Shown here: in pieces, positions 22,927 to 34,169 of the stretch
Layout: the number at the start of each line of letters is the position of its first letter
How positions within the stretch are numbered: the first letter of the stretch is position 1
Assembly: GCA_037043015.1 (NCBI GenBank)
Contig: CM073327.1
Location: 15,978,727 to 16,042,726 of the forward strand
DNA length: 64,000 nt
Source: Bryum argenteum
Lineage: Eukaryota > Streptophyta > Bryopsida > Bryales > Bryaceae
Reading direction: 5' to 3'
Made by a program: the position numbers and the translations under genes
The notes under the pieces: model-generated
The model's input: only the letters and a program-made list of their open reading frames with translations
Databases searched by the model: none
What the model was told of the DNA's origin: nothing

Positions 22927-24431
22927 ATGAAGATCATGGTAGCTGTGAAGCGCGTCATTGACTACGCCGTCAAGATTCGAGTCAAGGCCGACAAGGTAAG
23001 TAGAGTAATCACCCCCAATTGATCGAAATAGTGAATTATTTTTGCAAGGAATGGTGGGTTGAGATTTTAGGGTTCGGTGTGCAGAGTGGAGTGGAAACAA
23101 CGAACGTGAAAATGGCCATGAATCCATTCTGTGAGATAGCGTTGGAAGAAGCCTTGCGGATGCGAGAGGCAGGGCATGCGAAAGAAGTCGTGGTGGTGTC
23201 CATGGGAGGTGCTCATTGCACCGATACTCTGCGCACTGGCTTGGCTATGGGTGCTGATCGAGCTATCCATGTTTCTACCTCGGAAGTGCTTTATCCTTTG
23301 ACTGTTGCTAAGCTCTTGCAATCCCTTGCTGTTAGTGAGAAACCGAATGTGATCTTGCTCGGCAAACAGGTAATTCATCTATTGCAAGAACCGTTTTACT
23401 TTTCTGTGAAAGAACGTCGTGTTGAATGCCTTCGAATTACTTTGAGACCTGTATATTGATTTTGAGTTTGATGATTGGTGATTTGATTTCGCAGGCAATT
23501 GATGATGATGCTAACCAGACTGGGCAGATGGTTGCTGGCTTGTTGCAGTGGCCACAAGCCACATTCGCGTCTAAGGTATGTCCATTCTAAGCTATATTCT
23601 ATAAATCAGCACTTCTCGAGTCTCAATCAAATGGCAGTTTCTATAGTTTTCATTAATATCTTCATCAATCCTTCATTTGTGATCGATCTTTTCATTAAAA
23701 ATGGGTAAGTTATCTTGGACTCAAGGCTACTCCTCATTTGTAAAGTCATCAAAATGTATGAAGAGTTGGCGACATTAGAGGCAAGAAGTCTCAAAGTATC
23801 GAATGAACGATTCTGACCATATTCAAGCATTCGTACTTTAAGGCTGTAAAGTTGCAGTGCAAATACTCAGCAGTTGTTGTGAGTGCAGGTGTCAATGGAG
23901 ACAGACTCGAGTTCAGTGATTGTGGAGCGGGAAGTGGATGGTGGGCTGGAGAGTGTGAAGCTTAAATTGCCTGCTGTCGTAACGTTCGTATCTTACATAC
24001 TCATGCACGAAAATTAGATACTGAATCACCTGAAACCTCAGCTAGAAATAAAAGCAACTCGAAAACGTGAATGTTTACAAAACTTACATCCTCGTCTTGC
24101 ATAACCACAATATGACTTACTCAAGTTCCCCAGTAGCTTCAAAATCACAATGAAACTGTGCTTTTCTGATTCGGTTTTGGTTTTATTATCTCTTGATGAC
24201 TGCAGAGCTGATTTGCGATTGAATCAGCCTCGGTACGCAACTTTGCCGAACATCATGAAAGCAAAGAAGAAGCCCATCAGCCAAGTGACTCCGGAGCAGC
24301 TTGGAGTGGAGGTCACTTCAGATCTGCAGATTTTGGAGGTAGTGGAGCCAGCGAAACGGAAAGCTGGAGTGATGGTGGCTTCGGTGGATGAGCTTCTGGA
24401 GAAGCTGAAGAACGAGGCGCATGTCATTTAG
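22927..24431 (+). CDS. ETFB: Electron transfer flavoprotein subunit beta
   Basis: Five exons: 22927-22995, 23085-23369, 23495-23575, 23889-23983 and 24206-24431, giving 251 residues, the normal length for the family. The start [20 protein letters not shown], the middle [20 protein letters not shown]-like region, [20 protein letters not shown] (family signature around the AMP/FAD interface) and [20 protein letters not shown] are diagnostic. With the alpha subunit it forms the mitochondrial matrix ETF that passes electrons from dehydrogenases of branched-chain amino acid and chlorophyll-phytol breakdown to ETF-ubiquinone oxidoreductase. As in other ETF-beta proteins there is no long cleavable presequence. 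Intron 4 splits a Thr codon. Confidence 0.95.
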
Positions 24432-25573
24432 AAACCCTGCATCACCCTCTTGTTCCTGTGTACAGTTTTTTTAAATTTCGAAGCTTCAAATTGGGCTTCC
24501 CAATGTAAGTCTTGTTGCCTTTTTTCTTTCCTGGGTCATCTTTTCATTATATACAATCCTTATCCTATATATTGTATCTTCTTGTAGACATATGCAAAAT
24601 CCTTGTACAATCCTTGTATCATTAATGAGAATGTAGGGTAGCTCGCAGTTTCAAAAGATAGGTTTACTCACTTAATAGTGTTATTCACAAAGTAACAAGG
24701 AGATCTTCATTGTGGTCCTGAGTTTCCATACTGATTATTCGTTTGTCACGATCGAATCATTATTGGAGTTCCTTATGCTAACCCACTATTGCTGTTTCCG
24801 AGATTTCATACTATTTATTCCTTTGTAATGACAGAATCACTATTTGGAGCAAAGTATGGCAACCTATCATTCTTGATCTCACCATTAGTTGGAGACGGCT
24901 TGCGGTAATTTAGAGATGGAGGAGTTCATTCTTTCTTAGTGACGGACTGTCACGTGTATGTACTGTATCATCAAAGTATTTTAATTTCCAGTTTGTGAAT
25001 TTCAGGATTTTGATTTATAATTTTTTGCAAATTCTTACTTTGTTCTTACTTTATGATCAATTCTAAAATGTGATTCGAGTGTAGCCTCTCCCATGTATGA
25101 GCCATGCCTGATTGTTCAACGGGACAACTTTTATTGTAAATTTTCATAACTGTACAGTACACACAAGTATATGCTTCCTTTGGTGGATCAAAACAGTACT
25201 GAAATGCTACATCAATCCACAAATTACCAATACAGTACCCTGATTTTAAACTATCTATCACCCATCCTAACTCGAGTAATCAAAAGAGAACAGTAACTAT
25301 AAATACAGCAGCATCACACATCAATGTGATCATCCTGCAAAAAAGAATCAAACGCCACTGACAACTCGGAACTCCACTTTGCTTGTCGAATAAGACGAAA
25401 TGACCTGCTAAAGAGAAATTAAACCTCCAGCGTACCTCGACTGATACAACCGAGAAAAAAAGCCTCGCCATATTCTTCTGTATTGAAAATACATAACCTC
25501 AAGCTCCTGATAATGCTCGAGGAAAAATGCCTCCAATTGAAGACCCCACCCAGCTTGAATGGAATCGAATGTT
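24432..25573. other. 3' flanks of convergent ETF-beta and an unknown gene
   Basis: AT-rich, with no recognisable gene. Several CTTGTA/CCTTGTAC words near 24560-24620 resemble a plant polyadenylation region for ETF-beta. Confidence 0.45.
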
Positions 25574-27869
25574 TTAGGCAGTGGAGGTGAAGCCAAGGGT
25601 GGCAAAGATGGAAACAAGAACATGACGAAGACCAGGTTGATTTCCCCGTCCCACAATGTGCAACGTCCCCTCCGCCTTCACATTCTCCGCCTGCCATCGA
25701 TAGATTCCCAGCACCTCCTCCCGTTTACTCGTATTCACAAAGCACTTGTAAAACACTTGATCTTTCTCCTTGACACCCTTGATGTAAAGATTCAACAGAT
25801 CCAAATCAATCCTACTGGCGCCAACGATCTGAATACTCGTCCGGTACTTCTGTCTGTCGAACGCTTTCGAGCTCTTGTTGTAAGTCAGCATGGATCCCGT
25901 GGCGGACGCCACATTGGCCACCACGAAATCCTCATAAGTGATAAGAACTGTGTCTTGAGCCTCCTCCCAGCCCCAGCTTCCCTTTTTGATGTTCACTCTG
26001 TCTGCGTGGAGAGTTTGGGAGAATCCTCTGTCGGAGCTTTCGACTTTAGCGCTCATGAAAACGTCTTTCGAGAACCAGGAACGGGGGTAGGACAACTCGA
26101 CGTTGAATTCGGAGGTGTTGTCTATGTCGGTGAGGGAGAGAGTGACGCGCGATTTTCTGTGGAGACGGTGGGCGAGGTTTTCCACGGGGACTGGGTATGT
26201 TGTTACTCCGAAGGAAAGACGTTCCTCTCGTGGTGTTTCGGCTGCTATTGGGTCGCCTTTACTCTGCAAATGCAAACATCCGAACACTCAAATCAGCAAA
26301 CTCTATCCAAATAATTCTTGGACCGACCAAATATGTATTGCAAGCCTAGAGGTTGAAACTAGCCGGAAAGCTGCAGTTGGAATTCTTAATTTTAAGTTCG
26401 AAGAATCACAGCATGGGGGATGAGAGCACTTGTTACTTACATTGTTGTAGTCGTGGCAGAGTTGGACGGTCTGCTTGAAAAACCGACAGGCGAACTCGTT
26501 CATTTTCACAGCAGCTTTCTGGACTCCATGAGTGGATTCATGAGGCAAAGACTTCGAAGTCAGCTTCTCAAGAAACGTGAACGCCTTCGAGGCATATAAC
26601 AACACATCTTCCAGTGTGTGTTGAGACCGGACGATGCAAGGACTGCCCAGAATGTTCTGCAAGATCTGGAGCAAACCCACGAGCGTGGCGACAAGCTCCA
26701 GGCTCTCGTTCTTGCAGAGCTTTGAGACGGATTGGAAGAGCTTGCATTCGTTGATCACGGCTGCTACCATCTTCGCTGCTGTGAAGTCCATTGCGAGTGC
26801 GTAGTGGTATGGCGATGGAGGACGCCGAAATAAATGCCCTGTTGTGAAATCCTCGTCGTCGTCCTCGGGACTTAGGATGCTTTCTTGCAATAAACGAACG
26901 CAGTTTTCTGCTCGTATCTGCTCCGCTTCCTCGTCCAAACACGCATTACTGCACCAAACAAGCATACATGTAAGCCCTCTGGAAACTCGTTACGGGACTG
27001 CATCAAACTTACAAACAACAGTGAGCCCACTGGAAACTCATTCCGGGACTGCATCGAAGAAGCATACATACAAACAACAGAGAGTCCTAAAACTTTACGT
27101 CAGGACCTCCCCTCAGTTTTGGAAGCTTTGAGCACACGAGCTTCATGACATGACCATCAGATTGAAGAAGAAGTCTCAAGGGCCTGTCTTGAGGCTGGCG
27201 TTGTGCATGTTAGTAACCCTTCTTTAGGACTGCTAACCACACTAAACTAGTTCCTGACCATCAGAGCTTCAAAGCAACACGCTCACTATTGCGAAAGAAG
27301 GTTCGAAACACTGTCTCCAGTAGTGTTTGAAAGTCTCCACAGTGTTTCATCAAGTAAAGGGAAACCATGGTTTTGCGCTCTAAGTGTGAGTTATCAGCGT
27401 ACATGATCATCAGAAGAAGTCTCCACTCAGGGCTCTTTTGAGACCGGCGTTATGCATGTTCGTAACCCATGACGAGACAAGCTTTTTAAGTACTAATCAC
27501 ACTACAGCAGTGCGAAAACAACGGTTCAAACACTGTCTCCACCAGTGTTTGAAAGTCTCCACAGTGTTTCAACCATGGTCTTGCACCGGTGCAAAACTAG
27601 TTCCTGACTCCAAACTTCGAAGCGTCTCACTCTCAGACGACTTGTGAGACTCTTCAGGTACGTAGCGGAGAGACTGCAGTATTGTCTCATGAGTATTTGC
27701 TGGGCAGGAGTGTCAGATCTAGTGCGAGCGGGCACCTGAAGCGCTTCGGCTCGAACTTCATCTCCTGTGCACGCTCGAGCTTCATCTCACCAGAAGCTTC
27801 GTCACGCTGGGCAACCTCTTGAGCTTGGCTGCTGCTGGCGACACGCCTGCGAATTCGAAAGCGAGGCAT
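25574..27869 (-). CDS. Unrecognised conserved-looking protein, three exons
   Basis: Exons in coding order: 27869-27736, 26948-26441 and 26263-25574, giving 443 residues with phases 2 and 0. Exon 1 is the least certain; it starts with an Arg-rich stretch (MPRFRIRRRVASSS) and joins exon 2 in phase across a 787-bp repeat-filled intron. Residues about 45-215 are mostly helical-looking with many Leu and Cys (LVGLLQILQNILGS, NEFACRFFKQTVQLCHDY). Exon 3 is a 229-residue block of alternating polar and hydrophobic residues suggestive of beta structure, with no transmembrane segment. I do not recognise a family. The long plus-strand frame over exon 3 (25559-26314) is judged a shadow because the minus-strand frame is bounded by good splice sites. 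Confidence 0.7.
26970..27602. repeat. Nested tandem duplications inside the first intron of the unknown gene
   Basis: A roughly 60-bp unit with CTGGAAACTCGTTACGGGAC occurs twice at 26970-27060. Downstream, a roughly 240-bp segment is duplicated with divergence (about 27165-27400 and 27410-27602). Both copies carry GAAGAAGTCTC, a GGCGTT(G/A)TGCATGTT word, and AGTGTTTGAAAGTCTCCACA followed by GTGTTTC. No gene-like frame is conserved between copies. Confidence 0.7.
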
Positions 27870-29436
27870 TCAGGAAAGTCTGTCTATGAAGGAGAATGGT
27901 ACCCGCCCTGCTCACACCGGCGTACGACGATTGACGGCTAGGACAGACAGTCGCAACCTTCGCCAGATGAGAGTGCTAGAGAATACGGCTCCTGCACGAA
28001 CACCAGCTCACTTTAGCCTCGTTCCTATTGAAATTATTAATGCTGATTAGTTCAAGGATGAGTCCAAGCGTAAATATAGCAAAGGAGTTGCCACATGATG
28101 CGCCTGGGCGTGGCTCTCGCGGCATCTGAATCTCCGAGATTCAAATTTCACTTGGCCAGATGAATCTTCAATGGGGAGGTGGTATCTGTGGAGCTAATGA
28201 GGTGAGGGCACGCAATCACTTGATAGCCTGGCACGACAGAATGATGGTGCTCATCCAAGTCCATTTTTAGGGTACTCTCGGTGATGAAGTCAATCAGCTA
28301 TAATCACTTGCGCCTCCGTCCACATGTGTGTGTCTTTTTCTTTTTTCTTCGGAAACAATCAATGTATTAACCCTCGTGTTTGTTTGTTCTCCTGCTTTCT
28401 GGAAAGTCTTCTTTCGAACTTCACTTTCAGACGATGGAATTAATCAATCACTCGCCACTCTAACCTCTAGTGTGACGAGCCACCTCCTATGTGTTCGTCA
28501 CGTCTTATTAACCTGCCTCCTACACACTTCAATTCCCACTTGACTCACTCCACCGTAAACAAACAAGTTCGTCTTTCTGCAGGGATCTACTTTAGTATTG
28601 ATTCGATTGCTCAGATGATTCCTTTTGATGTTTCCAAAATGCCGAATGAACAAAATATCTTTCAAGCCTTCAATCCCATTTTACCTCTCGTTAATTAGGT
28701 GAATTAGATTCTCGCTACTCTTACCTCTGGAGTCTCCGTGTGTGTTTCGCCTCCTGCTTAGAGGAAAGTCTTCACTTTTGATTGATGAGGTTACTCGCCG
28801 ATCTGACCTCTGGAGCCTCCTCCTTTGTGTTCTTCACTTCTTATTTACCTGCTTTCTGCACACTTGGATTTCCATGTTGACCCACTAAAAGGAAACCGAA
28901 GAAACAAGCAGATTTGTTATTTCGCCAGGCTGAAATCTGCTTTGGTACTGCTTGTACTGCTCAGTTGAATCTTTCAAGAAACCTTTAAGATTAACTTTTG
29001 GAAAACGAGGTATCTTTCGACCCTTCAGTCCAACAAAATTTTCTCATTTGATGAGGTTAGATACTCGCACTCTGACCCGCGTGTTCATAACTTCTTGTTG
29101 ACCTGCTTCAATTTGCCAAGTTGCATCACTCAACTCAAGGGATACCGATATGTCATGTAATAATGTCAACTCGAAGGCATGTATTTCATTTAATGAATGT
29201 CAAAAGGATGGCTCATAACTAAAGAAGTGGCTCTTACTAAAAAAGTGGCTCATTTCTAAAAGAGTGAACACTTCATTCACGTGTTCTTCAATCTCCGGTA
29301 AATAATACACAAGAAGGAATACGAGTCTCGACGTCGAGCACGTGCTCACAGCTCAAAAGTAGGCAACAGGGGAGCTTTTCAAATCTATGGTAACGCAATG
29401 GTAGCTATACTAACAAAATTCTGCTCAAGAGGAGCG
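27870..29436. other. Promoter of the unknown gene and a degenerate repeat tract
   Basis: From about 28370 to 29130 a unit of roughly 300 bp appears three to four times in diverged form. Recognisable words are TACTCGC(C)ACTCT, TGACCTCTGGAG, TTCTTATTTACCTGC and ACACTTC(A)ATT. Frames here are short. The rest is unremarkable. Confidence 0.55.
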
Positions 29437-31260
29437 CTACCTCTTTCGTCTTTTATGCTTGGTAGCATTACGAGATCTACTCTTGCCATCCTCACTTTTC
29501 CCGCCACCCTTCTTGCCATCACGCTTCAATCTCTTGGCGCTCTTAGTAAACGCCGTCGGAGCATCAGCAACACGAAGTCTCTTGTTCTTCTTCCTCTTCA
29601 CAAATCCTGATTGAGCCAGATTCATGGCAGCTCTCGCCATATTCACAGCTTTGCTTGCAGCTTCAGTGGTAGGATCACGCAAGTACTCAGGCACCGTCTT
29701 CAGATGCTCTGCTGGTGTTATCTTGCTCAACACCTTATCATGCTTCAACAGCTCCAAATCCGTAGGATTATCCTCAAAATGTGCCTTCAAACGCTCCGAG
29801 TTTAGAATTTCGATACGGAGCTCCTTTGCACGGGCTTCCCGAATTGCAACCTTCGTTACTCCCCTCACTACATCCTCGGCTCTGTAACGTAACGACTCGA
29901 TAGCATTTGATGATAGCAAAGGAAATGGAGTGATGGTTGCTTCGACCTCGGTCTTGATTTGCTGCAGAAGCGCGTCTTCTTCAGCAGGAACGAGAGAGAT
30001 TGAAATGCCACTGTTTCCTGCTCTCCCTGTTCTTCCAATACGATGAATATATCCAGCTACAGTGTCTGGCATGTCGTAGTTGATCACAGTGCGGACATTT
30101 TTAAAGTCTATGCCTCTCACTACTCCGAACTCGGAATCTCCCTTCACTTTCTTATCCTCGAAAGACTTGCCATCGTCTGTGGCGATCAAGTGCTCGAATA
30201 GGCCGACGTTGAACTGTTGAAGAATGTGCAACCTTGAGTTTTGAGGAAGCTCACCATTTAAAACGGCAGATTTGATTCCAAACTGCTCCAGAAAAAGCTT
30301 TAACCTAAAGCCTGCGTCGATCGTGTTCACGAAGATGATCGCCTTCTTTTGAATCAAATCGTACTTCAAAATTGCCAGCGTGAAGAGCAGCTTGTCTTTA
30401 CTCTGGCAACTGATGGAGAATTGCTGCACTGACTTCGGAACGACGCTGTTGGAGCCCTCGACCTCCTCCGTTAGGGTTAGGGTTACCGGATTATGCAGCA
30501 CGAGTTTCTTCAGCTTGTCGACGTCCGGGGAAGCTGTTGCCGACATGAGAAGGCACTGACAACGACGAGGGATATGCACAGCTAAACCCCGGAGGTCCTC
30601 TTCGTAACCGTACGAGAATAACAAATCTGCTTCGTCAAGGACGAGCATTGAGAGCGACTCCTGGAGAGAGGAAGGGAGGATTACGTTCTGGTTGATGCAA
30701 GCGGCAATTCGAGCGGGAGTGGCGACGATAATGTCGGGGACTCTGGCGAGCGCCATCTTCAAAGTTGGCAGCGTCATCGTGGTGGCGAGCTGAACCACAC
30801 GAAGAGTAGCACCGCAATACTCTGAAAGTGAATTTGCCTCGTCGTAGACTTGCTGACAAAGCTCCCGAGTCGGAACGAGCACCATCGCGCTCGGGCCTTT
30901 CTTTGAAACGCCCTCCGCCAGGAGCTTGTGCACGAGAGGGAGCAAGTATGACAGCGTCTTTCCGGAGCCTGTCTTCGCCCGTGCAACTACATCCTTGCCT
31001 TCTAAAATCAACGGCACGGCTTTCGCTTGCACTGGCGTTGGCTCCGACAGTCCCTTCTTCGCTAACGCTCGCAGCAAACGGGCATCAAGCCCCATCTCTT
31101 CAAACCCTATGTCCTCTTCATCCTCGTCGTCTTCGTTCTTCTTTTTTGCCGCTGAGGAAGATCCATGGCCCGCTCCAGCTGCTAACTGTAACTCAGCGAT
31201 AGTTTGGAGGCGGTCCTGCAACTCCTCCCCCGTTTCCCCATCGCCACCTCCTCCCTCCAT
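29437..31260 (-). CDS. RH16: DEAD-box ATP-dependent RNA helicase, DDX56/Dbp9 (plant RH16) type
   Basis: Single exon, 607 residues, the expected size. Motifs in order: Q-motif region (GLSEPTPVQAKAVP, 70-83), motif I AKTGSGKT (95-102), Ia PTREL (130-134), II DEAD (209-212), III SAT (240-242), V RGIDFKNV (382-389) and VI HRIGRTGR (406-413). The RGIDF form of motif V and the acidic N-terminus fit Dbp9/DDX56, a nucleolar helicase of 60S pre-ribosome assembly. The C-terminus is strongly basic (KRKKNKRLR, GKSRSRNATKHKRRKR), fitting nucleolar targeting and RNA binding. An acidic run (NEDDEDEEDIGFEEM) precedes the Q motif. A telo-box lies 58 bp upstream of the start codon. The symbol rests on family resemblance. 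Confidence 0.93.
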   Translation of the reverse strand: MEGGGGDGETGEELQDRLQTIAELQLAAGAGHGSSSAAKKKNEDDEDEEDIGFEEMGLDARLLRALAKKGLSEPTPVQAKAVPLILEGKDVVARAKTGSGKTLSYLLPLVHKLLAEGVSKKGPSAMVLVPTRELCQQVYDEANSLSEYCGATLRVVQLATTMTLPTLKMALARVPDIIVATPARIAACINQNVILPSSLQESLSMLVLDEADLLFSYGYEEDLRGLAVHIPRRCQCLLMSATASPDVDKLKKLVLHNPVTLTLTEEVEGSNSVVPKSVQQFSISCQSKDKLLFTLAILKYDLIQKKAIIFVNTIDAGFRLKLFLEQFGIKSAVLNGELPQNSRLHILQQFNVGLFEHLIATDDGKSFEDKKVKGDSEFGVVRGIDFKNVRTVINYDMPDTVAGYIHRIGRTGRAGNSGISISLVPAEEDALLQQIKTEVEATITPFPLLSSNAIESLRYRAEDVVRGVTKVAIREARAKELRIEILNSERLKAHFEDNPTDLELLKHDKVLSKITPAEHLKTVPEYLRDPTTEAASKAVNMARAAMNLAQSGFVKRKKNKRLRVADAPTAFTKSAKRLKRDGKKGGGKSEDGKSRSRNATKHKRRKR

Positions 31261-31317
31261 TTCTCGAGCCTGAGTGATTGCGAAACTGCAGACTTCGCTG
31301 CAAAACCTTCGATTCGT

Positions 31318-31333
31318 AAAACCCTAAACCCTG
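31318..31333 (-). promoter_or_regulatory. Telo-box promoter element of the helicase gene
   Basis: AAAACCCTAAACCCTG (plus-strand reading) contains the plant telo-box AAACCCTAA. It is close to the transcription start of many ribosome-biogenesis and translation genes. Its position 58-73 bp upstream of the ATG fits that role for this nucleolar helicase. Confidence 0.65.
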
Positions 31334-31620
31334 AAACCTCTTCCTGGAAAGTCGAATGGATGGTTGAGGAAATAGGAGACGGATGATGAACGAATGAGAA
31401 TAGTTTCGCATATATTACGATGAATGAAAAAGTAGATTAGGTCAAAAGCATGTTATTGAATTCCTTATCAAGTTATATGATCAAAAGCTTTTATGGTTTT
31501 TTCATATACTAATCTAATTCATTTGTAGTGTTTTAGTAGTATTTGAATGATTATACTATTTGACAAAGTACGTCTTCTCATATGGAGTCAATTCAACTTT
31601 TTTAAGTGAAATTAGAGCGA

Positions 31621-31766
31621 GTTTACACTACGGTGGAGAAGGTCACTAGTCGGTCAAGAATTTTATTTTCAATTAATCACATTTCAAGAGCCTCAATTTC
31701 AACCAATCACATTTGATAGTTTCTCCTTATTTTTTTACCGATGAACTTCTTCACCGTAGTGTAAAC
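31621..31766. mobile_element. 146-bp MITE with GTTTACACTACGGTG ends
   Basis: The left end GTTTACACTACGGTGGAGAA and the right end CTTCTTCACCGTAGTGTAAA are inverted copies over about 21 bp with one mismatch. The interior repeats CAATTAATCACATTTC and CAACCAATCACATTTG. Related but degraded ends recur near 44.68, 45.88 and 45.98 kb. Confidence 0.8.
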
Positions 31767-32335
31767 CAACCCTTAAGTTAGTATATATCTTTGGAGGCGT
31801 TCAAAAACAAGCATAGATTTCTAGGATTTTAGTCATCTTAATATGAAGTATAAGATGATTCTTTTCTTCATCTTTCTTCTTTCTTTTTTTTCTTTTTTTA
31901 TTTTTTTTATTCTTATTCTTATTATTAGAGGGATCAAAGATCTTTGTAGAGTACTGATTTTTTTAAACGGAGGATTTCTTTTTTAAAAATTTTTTTCTTT
32001 TTAAAAAAAAAAAATCGATGTATATATCAATTGAAAAGTCAATACAAAATGAACCAAGGCGAGAATTCTCCTTAGTAAAATCAAGAAATATCAATGCATA
32101 GAAAATCGGCTCAATGGCAAGAGGAACATACACTTTATTCACGCTGACCCTGTATTAAGGACCGAACTTTTTATCTATCTATCTATCTCCATAGAAAACC
32201 TGATAGACTTTTTCTTTTAGAGTTCAAATAGGGCAACATAGAAGTATTGAGTTTTAGGATTCTATATTCTTATATATATATTTTTTGTAATAGGTTTGAA
32301 ATCAGATTCTTTGTTCTATTTTCATGTGGCTTAAA
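31767..32335. other. AT-rich spacer with homopolymer and TATC runs
   Basis: T-rich and A-rich tracts (31860-32020) and a short TATC run at about 32174-32187. No gene seen. Confidence 0.5.
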
Positions 32336-33134
32336 CTCATGTTCTTTTGGGTTTTTAGAGGGGTCATGTTTCAACTTTGAAGCATGGGGCATGTTTTATC
32401 ATTGCAAGCCAATTATGTGAAATTAAAAAATGGTATTTCATGATTTTATTTTTTATATTATTTTTTTCATGATCATGATCTTTAGGTGATTTTTAACACC
32501 TTTCTAGTTGGAAGTTTTTTGATCCAAATACTTCTGCTATTGGATATGTAATGATGTTTTGTTAAAGAAAAAAGTGAAAAAATGGATGATATGTTCGAAG
32601 CCACATCTCCTTCATCCACCGTTGGATTTCAAATTTAATTTTTTGTGATGGCTTCTAATTAGAGCCTTGTTTTAGACGTAAAATCTTGACAAGATCGAAG
32701 ATGTTTTGAAGATAAGGCATGAATTTGATTGCCAAGGGTCTACTTTCAATGGTCAATTTTCCTTTGTAAAATATTTGGCAAGTTTTCACCATCGGAGCCA
32801 AGAAATTATTTTGATAATATTTTTCTGGCAAAGGTGCTAATAAGATAAAGATGGACAAAGTTGTTGTCATTTTTAATTGCGATTGGTTTGTTGGTAGAAC
32901 TTCCTCCATGAAGTGAAAATGATCAAATCTTGCAGTTTGTTTTTTGTACTAATATGTTATGATCCCCCAATTCATGAGGCCTCATGACTCAAATTTTGGT
33001 CCACATGACCTAAAAAAAGTCCATTACAAGTTTGTATAGTTAATATTTGAATAGCTTATCTTCATTTTCGTATTGAACACTTTAAAAAAAAAGTGTTTTT
33101 GGCTAAAGATAAGCTGGAATGTTTAGGGGTTAAG
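32336..33134 (+). mobile_element. Diverged, end-truncated copy of the TTAACCC-ended transposon family
   Basis: It shares order and wording with the element at 61038-61986: GCATGGGGCATG, TTGCAAGCCAATTATGT, TCATCCACCGTTGGATTTCA, AAGATAAGGCATGAA and TTTGGTCCACATGA. It ends in TTTAGGGGTTAAG like that element's right terminus. The left terminus is missing and many indels separate it from the 61-kb copy, so it is older. Confidence 0.75.
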
Positions 33135-33519
33135 AATGTTAAGAATTTTTTTTGTAAAATCTTCAAACTCATAAAGGCACCTAATGATAACACAAAATAT
33201 GTTAAAAAATAACAAAATATATCAAGAATGTTTGGAAACGCACTAATCCTACCTCAAAAAATGTTCTTATTACTTTTCAGGTAATAAACAATAATAATTT
33301 GAAAATTCCATTATAAAAAGTTCGTACATCAAGAACTGTTGGTGACAACTCTTAAATTGGAAATGTTATCATCAACAAGTTTTAGTAAAGTCAAATCAAT
33401 GACTTTTATTAGTGCATGTATATTCAAATGTAACTATAATGATGCCCTTTGTACTTTTATAGACAAATACCAAATTGTGTTATTTCTCCTTGAAATCAAA
33501 AGATAAGTAAATGCATAGA

Positions 33520-33850
33520 TTTTATGAGTATATGTACTTTGCATCGTTATCATACCACTGGTAACAAAATTTTGCATCGTTACAACTGATAACGAAGTTA
33601 CTAAATGTTATCAATAATAACAATGTTTGCATTGATATTGCTATAAACAAGGCTTTGCATTCACTGCGAGAGATAATGAAGCTTGGCACACTACCGATGA
33701 TAATAAGGGTTTGCACCGATATCAATGATATGAAGATATTGCACCGATATCATGATAAGAGGATTGTAAACTGTGACCAATAATAACAAGCCTTTGCACT
33801 CTCCTCTAATTGCAAGGCATTTCACCATAACCGATAATAATTCCAGTGAT
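33520..33850. repeat. Degenerate GATAACAAGGCTTTGCAC-type tandem repeat
   Basis: About eight loose units combine a TTTGCA(C/T)CG word with a GATAATAA/GATAACAA word at 35-45 bp spacing. A second array of the same kind lies at about 37490-37660. The two bracket the endonuclease V region. Confidence 0.6.
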
Positions 33851-33909
33851 GACGTAAGTCGGAACTGGTTTAGGTCTAACTGGATAGTATATGTATATGT
33901 GGCTAGGGC

Positions 33910-34162
33910 GCCACGACAGTTTTGTTCGTCACGAAGACAGTTTCATTTGGTTTCCTCAGCACGACAGTTCTGACGATGCGGAGGACAGTTCCGTCGTCGA
34001 TGGGGAGGAGAGTTCCGATGTGGAGGGCGTTTCCTCGGCACGACAGTTTCGACGATGCGGAGGACATTTTCGTCGATGGGGAGGAGAGTTCCGACGATGC
34101 GGAGAACAGTTCCGTCGATGGGGAGGACAGTTCCGATGCGGAGGACAGTTCCGATGTGGAGG
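33910..34162. repeat. GACAGTTCCGATG-type minisatellite open in all six frames
   Basis: Units of 18-21 bp based on GACAGTTCCGATGCGGAG, alternating with GTCGATGGGGAGGA variants. No stop codon occurs on either strand in any frame over at least 34055-34178. One plus frame reads an acidic Ser/Asp/Glu string. The array ends 8 bp before the duplicated endonuclease V exon. It is GC-rich against AT-rich surroundings. Confidence 0.85.
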
Positions 34163-34169
34163 GTGCCCT

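Noticed and set aside
25559-26314. Plus-strand frame of 251 codons
   Set aside because: Antisense to exon 3 of the unknown gene. The minus-strand frame has matching splice sites and a continuous partner exon, and the plus frame has neither.
30472-30488. Telomere-like TTAGGGTTAGGGTT run
   Set aside because: It lies inside the helicase coding frame and simply encodes part of a Val-Thr-Leu-Thr-Leu stretch. It is too short for an interstitial telomere.
33910-34162. Acidic Ser/Asp/Glu repeat protein from the minisatellite
   Set aside because: All six frames are open, so openness of any one is no evidence of coding. No start, splice or domain context supports translation.
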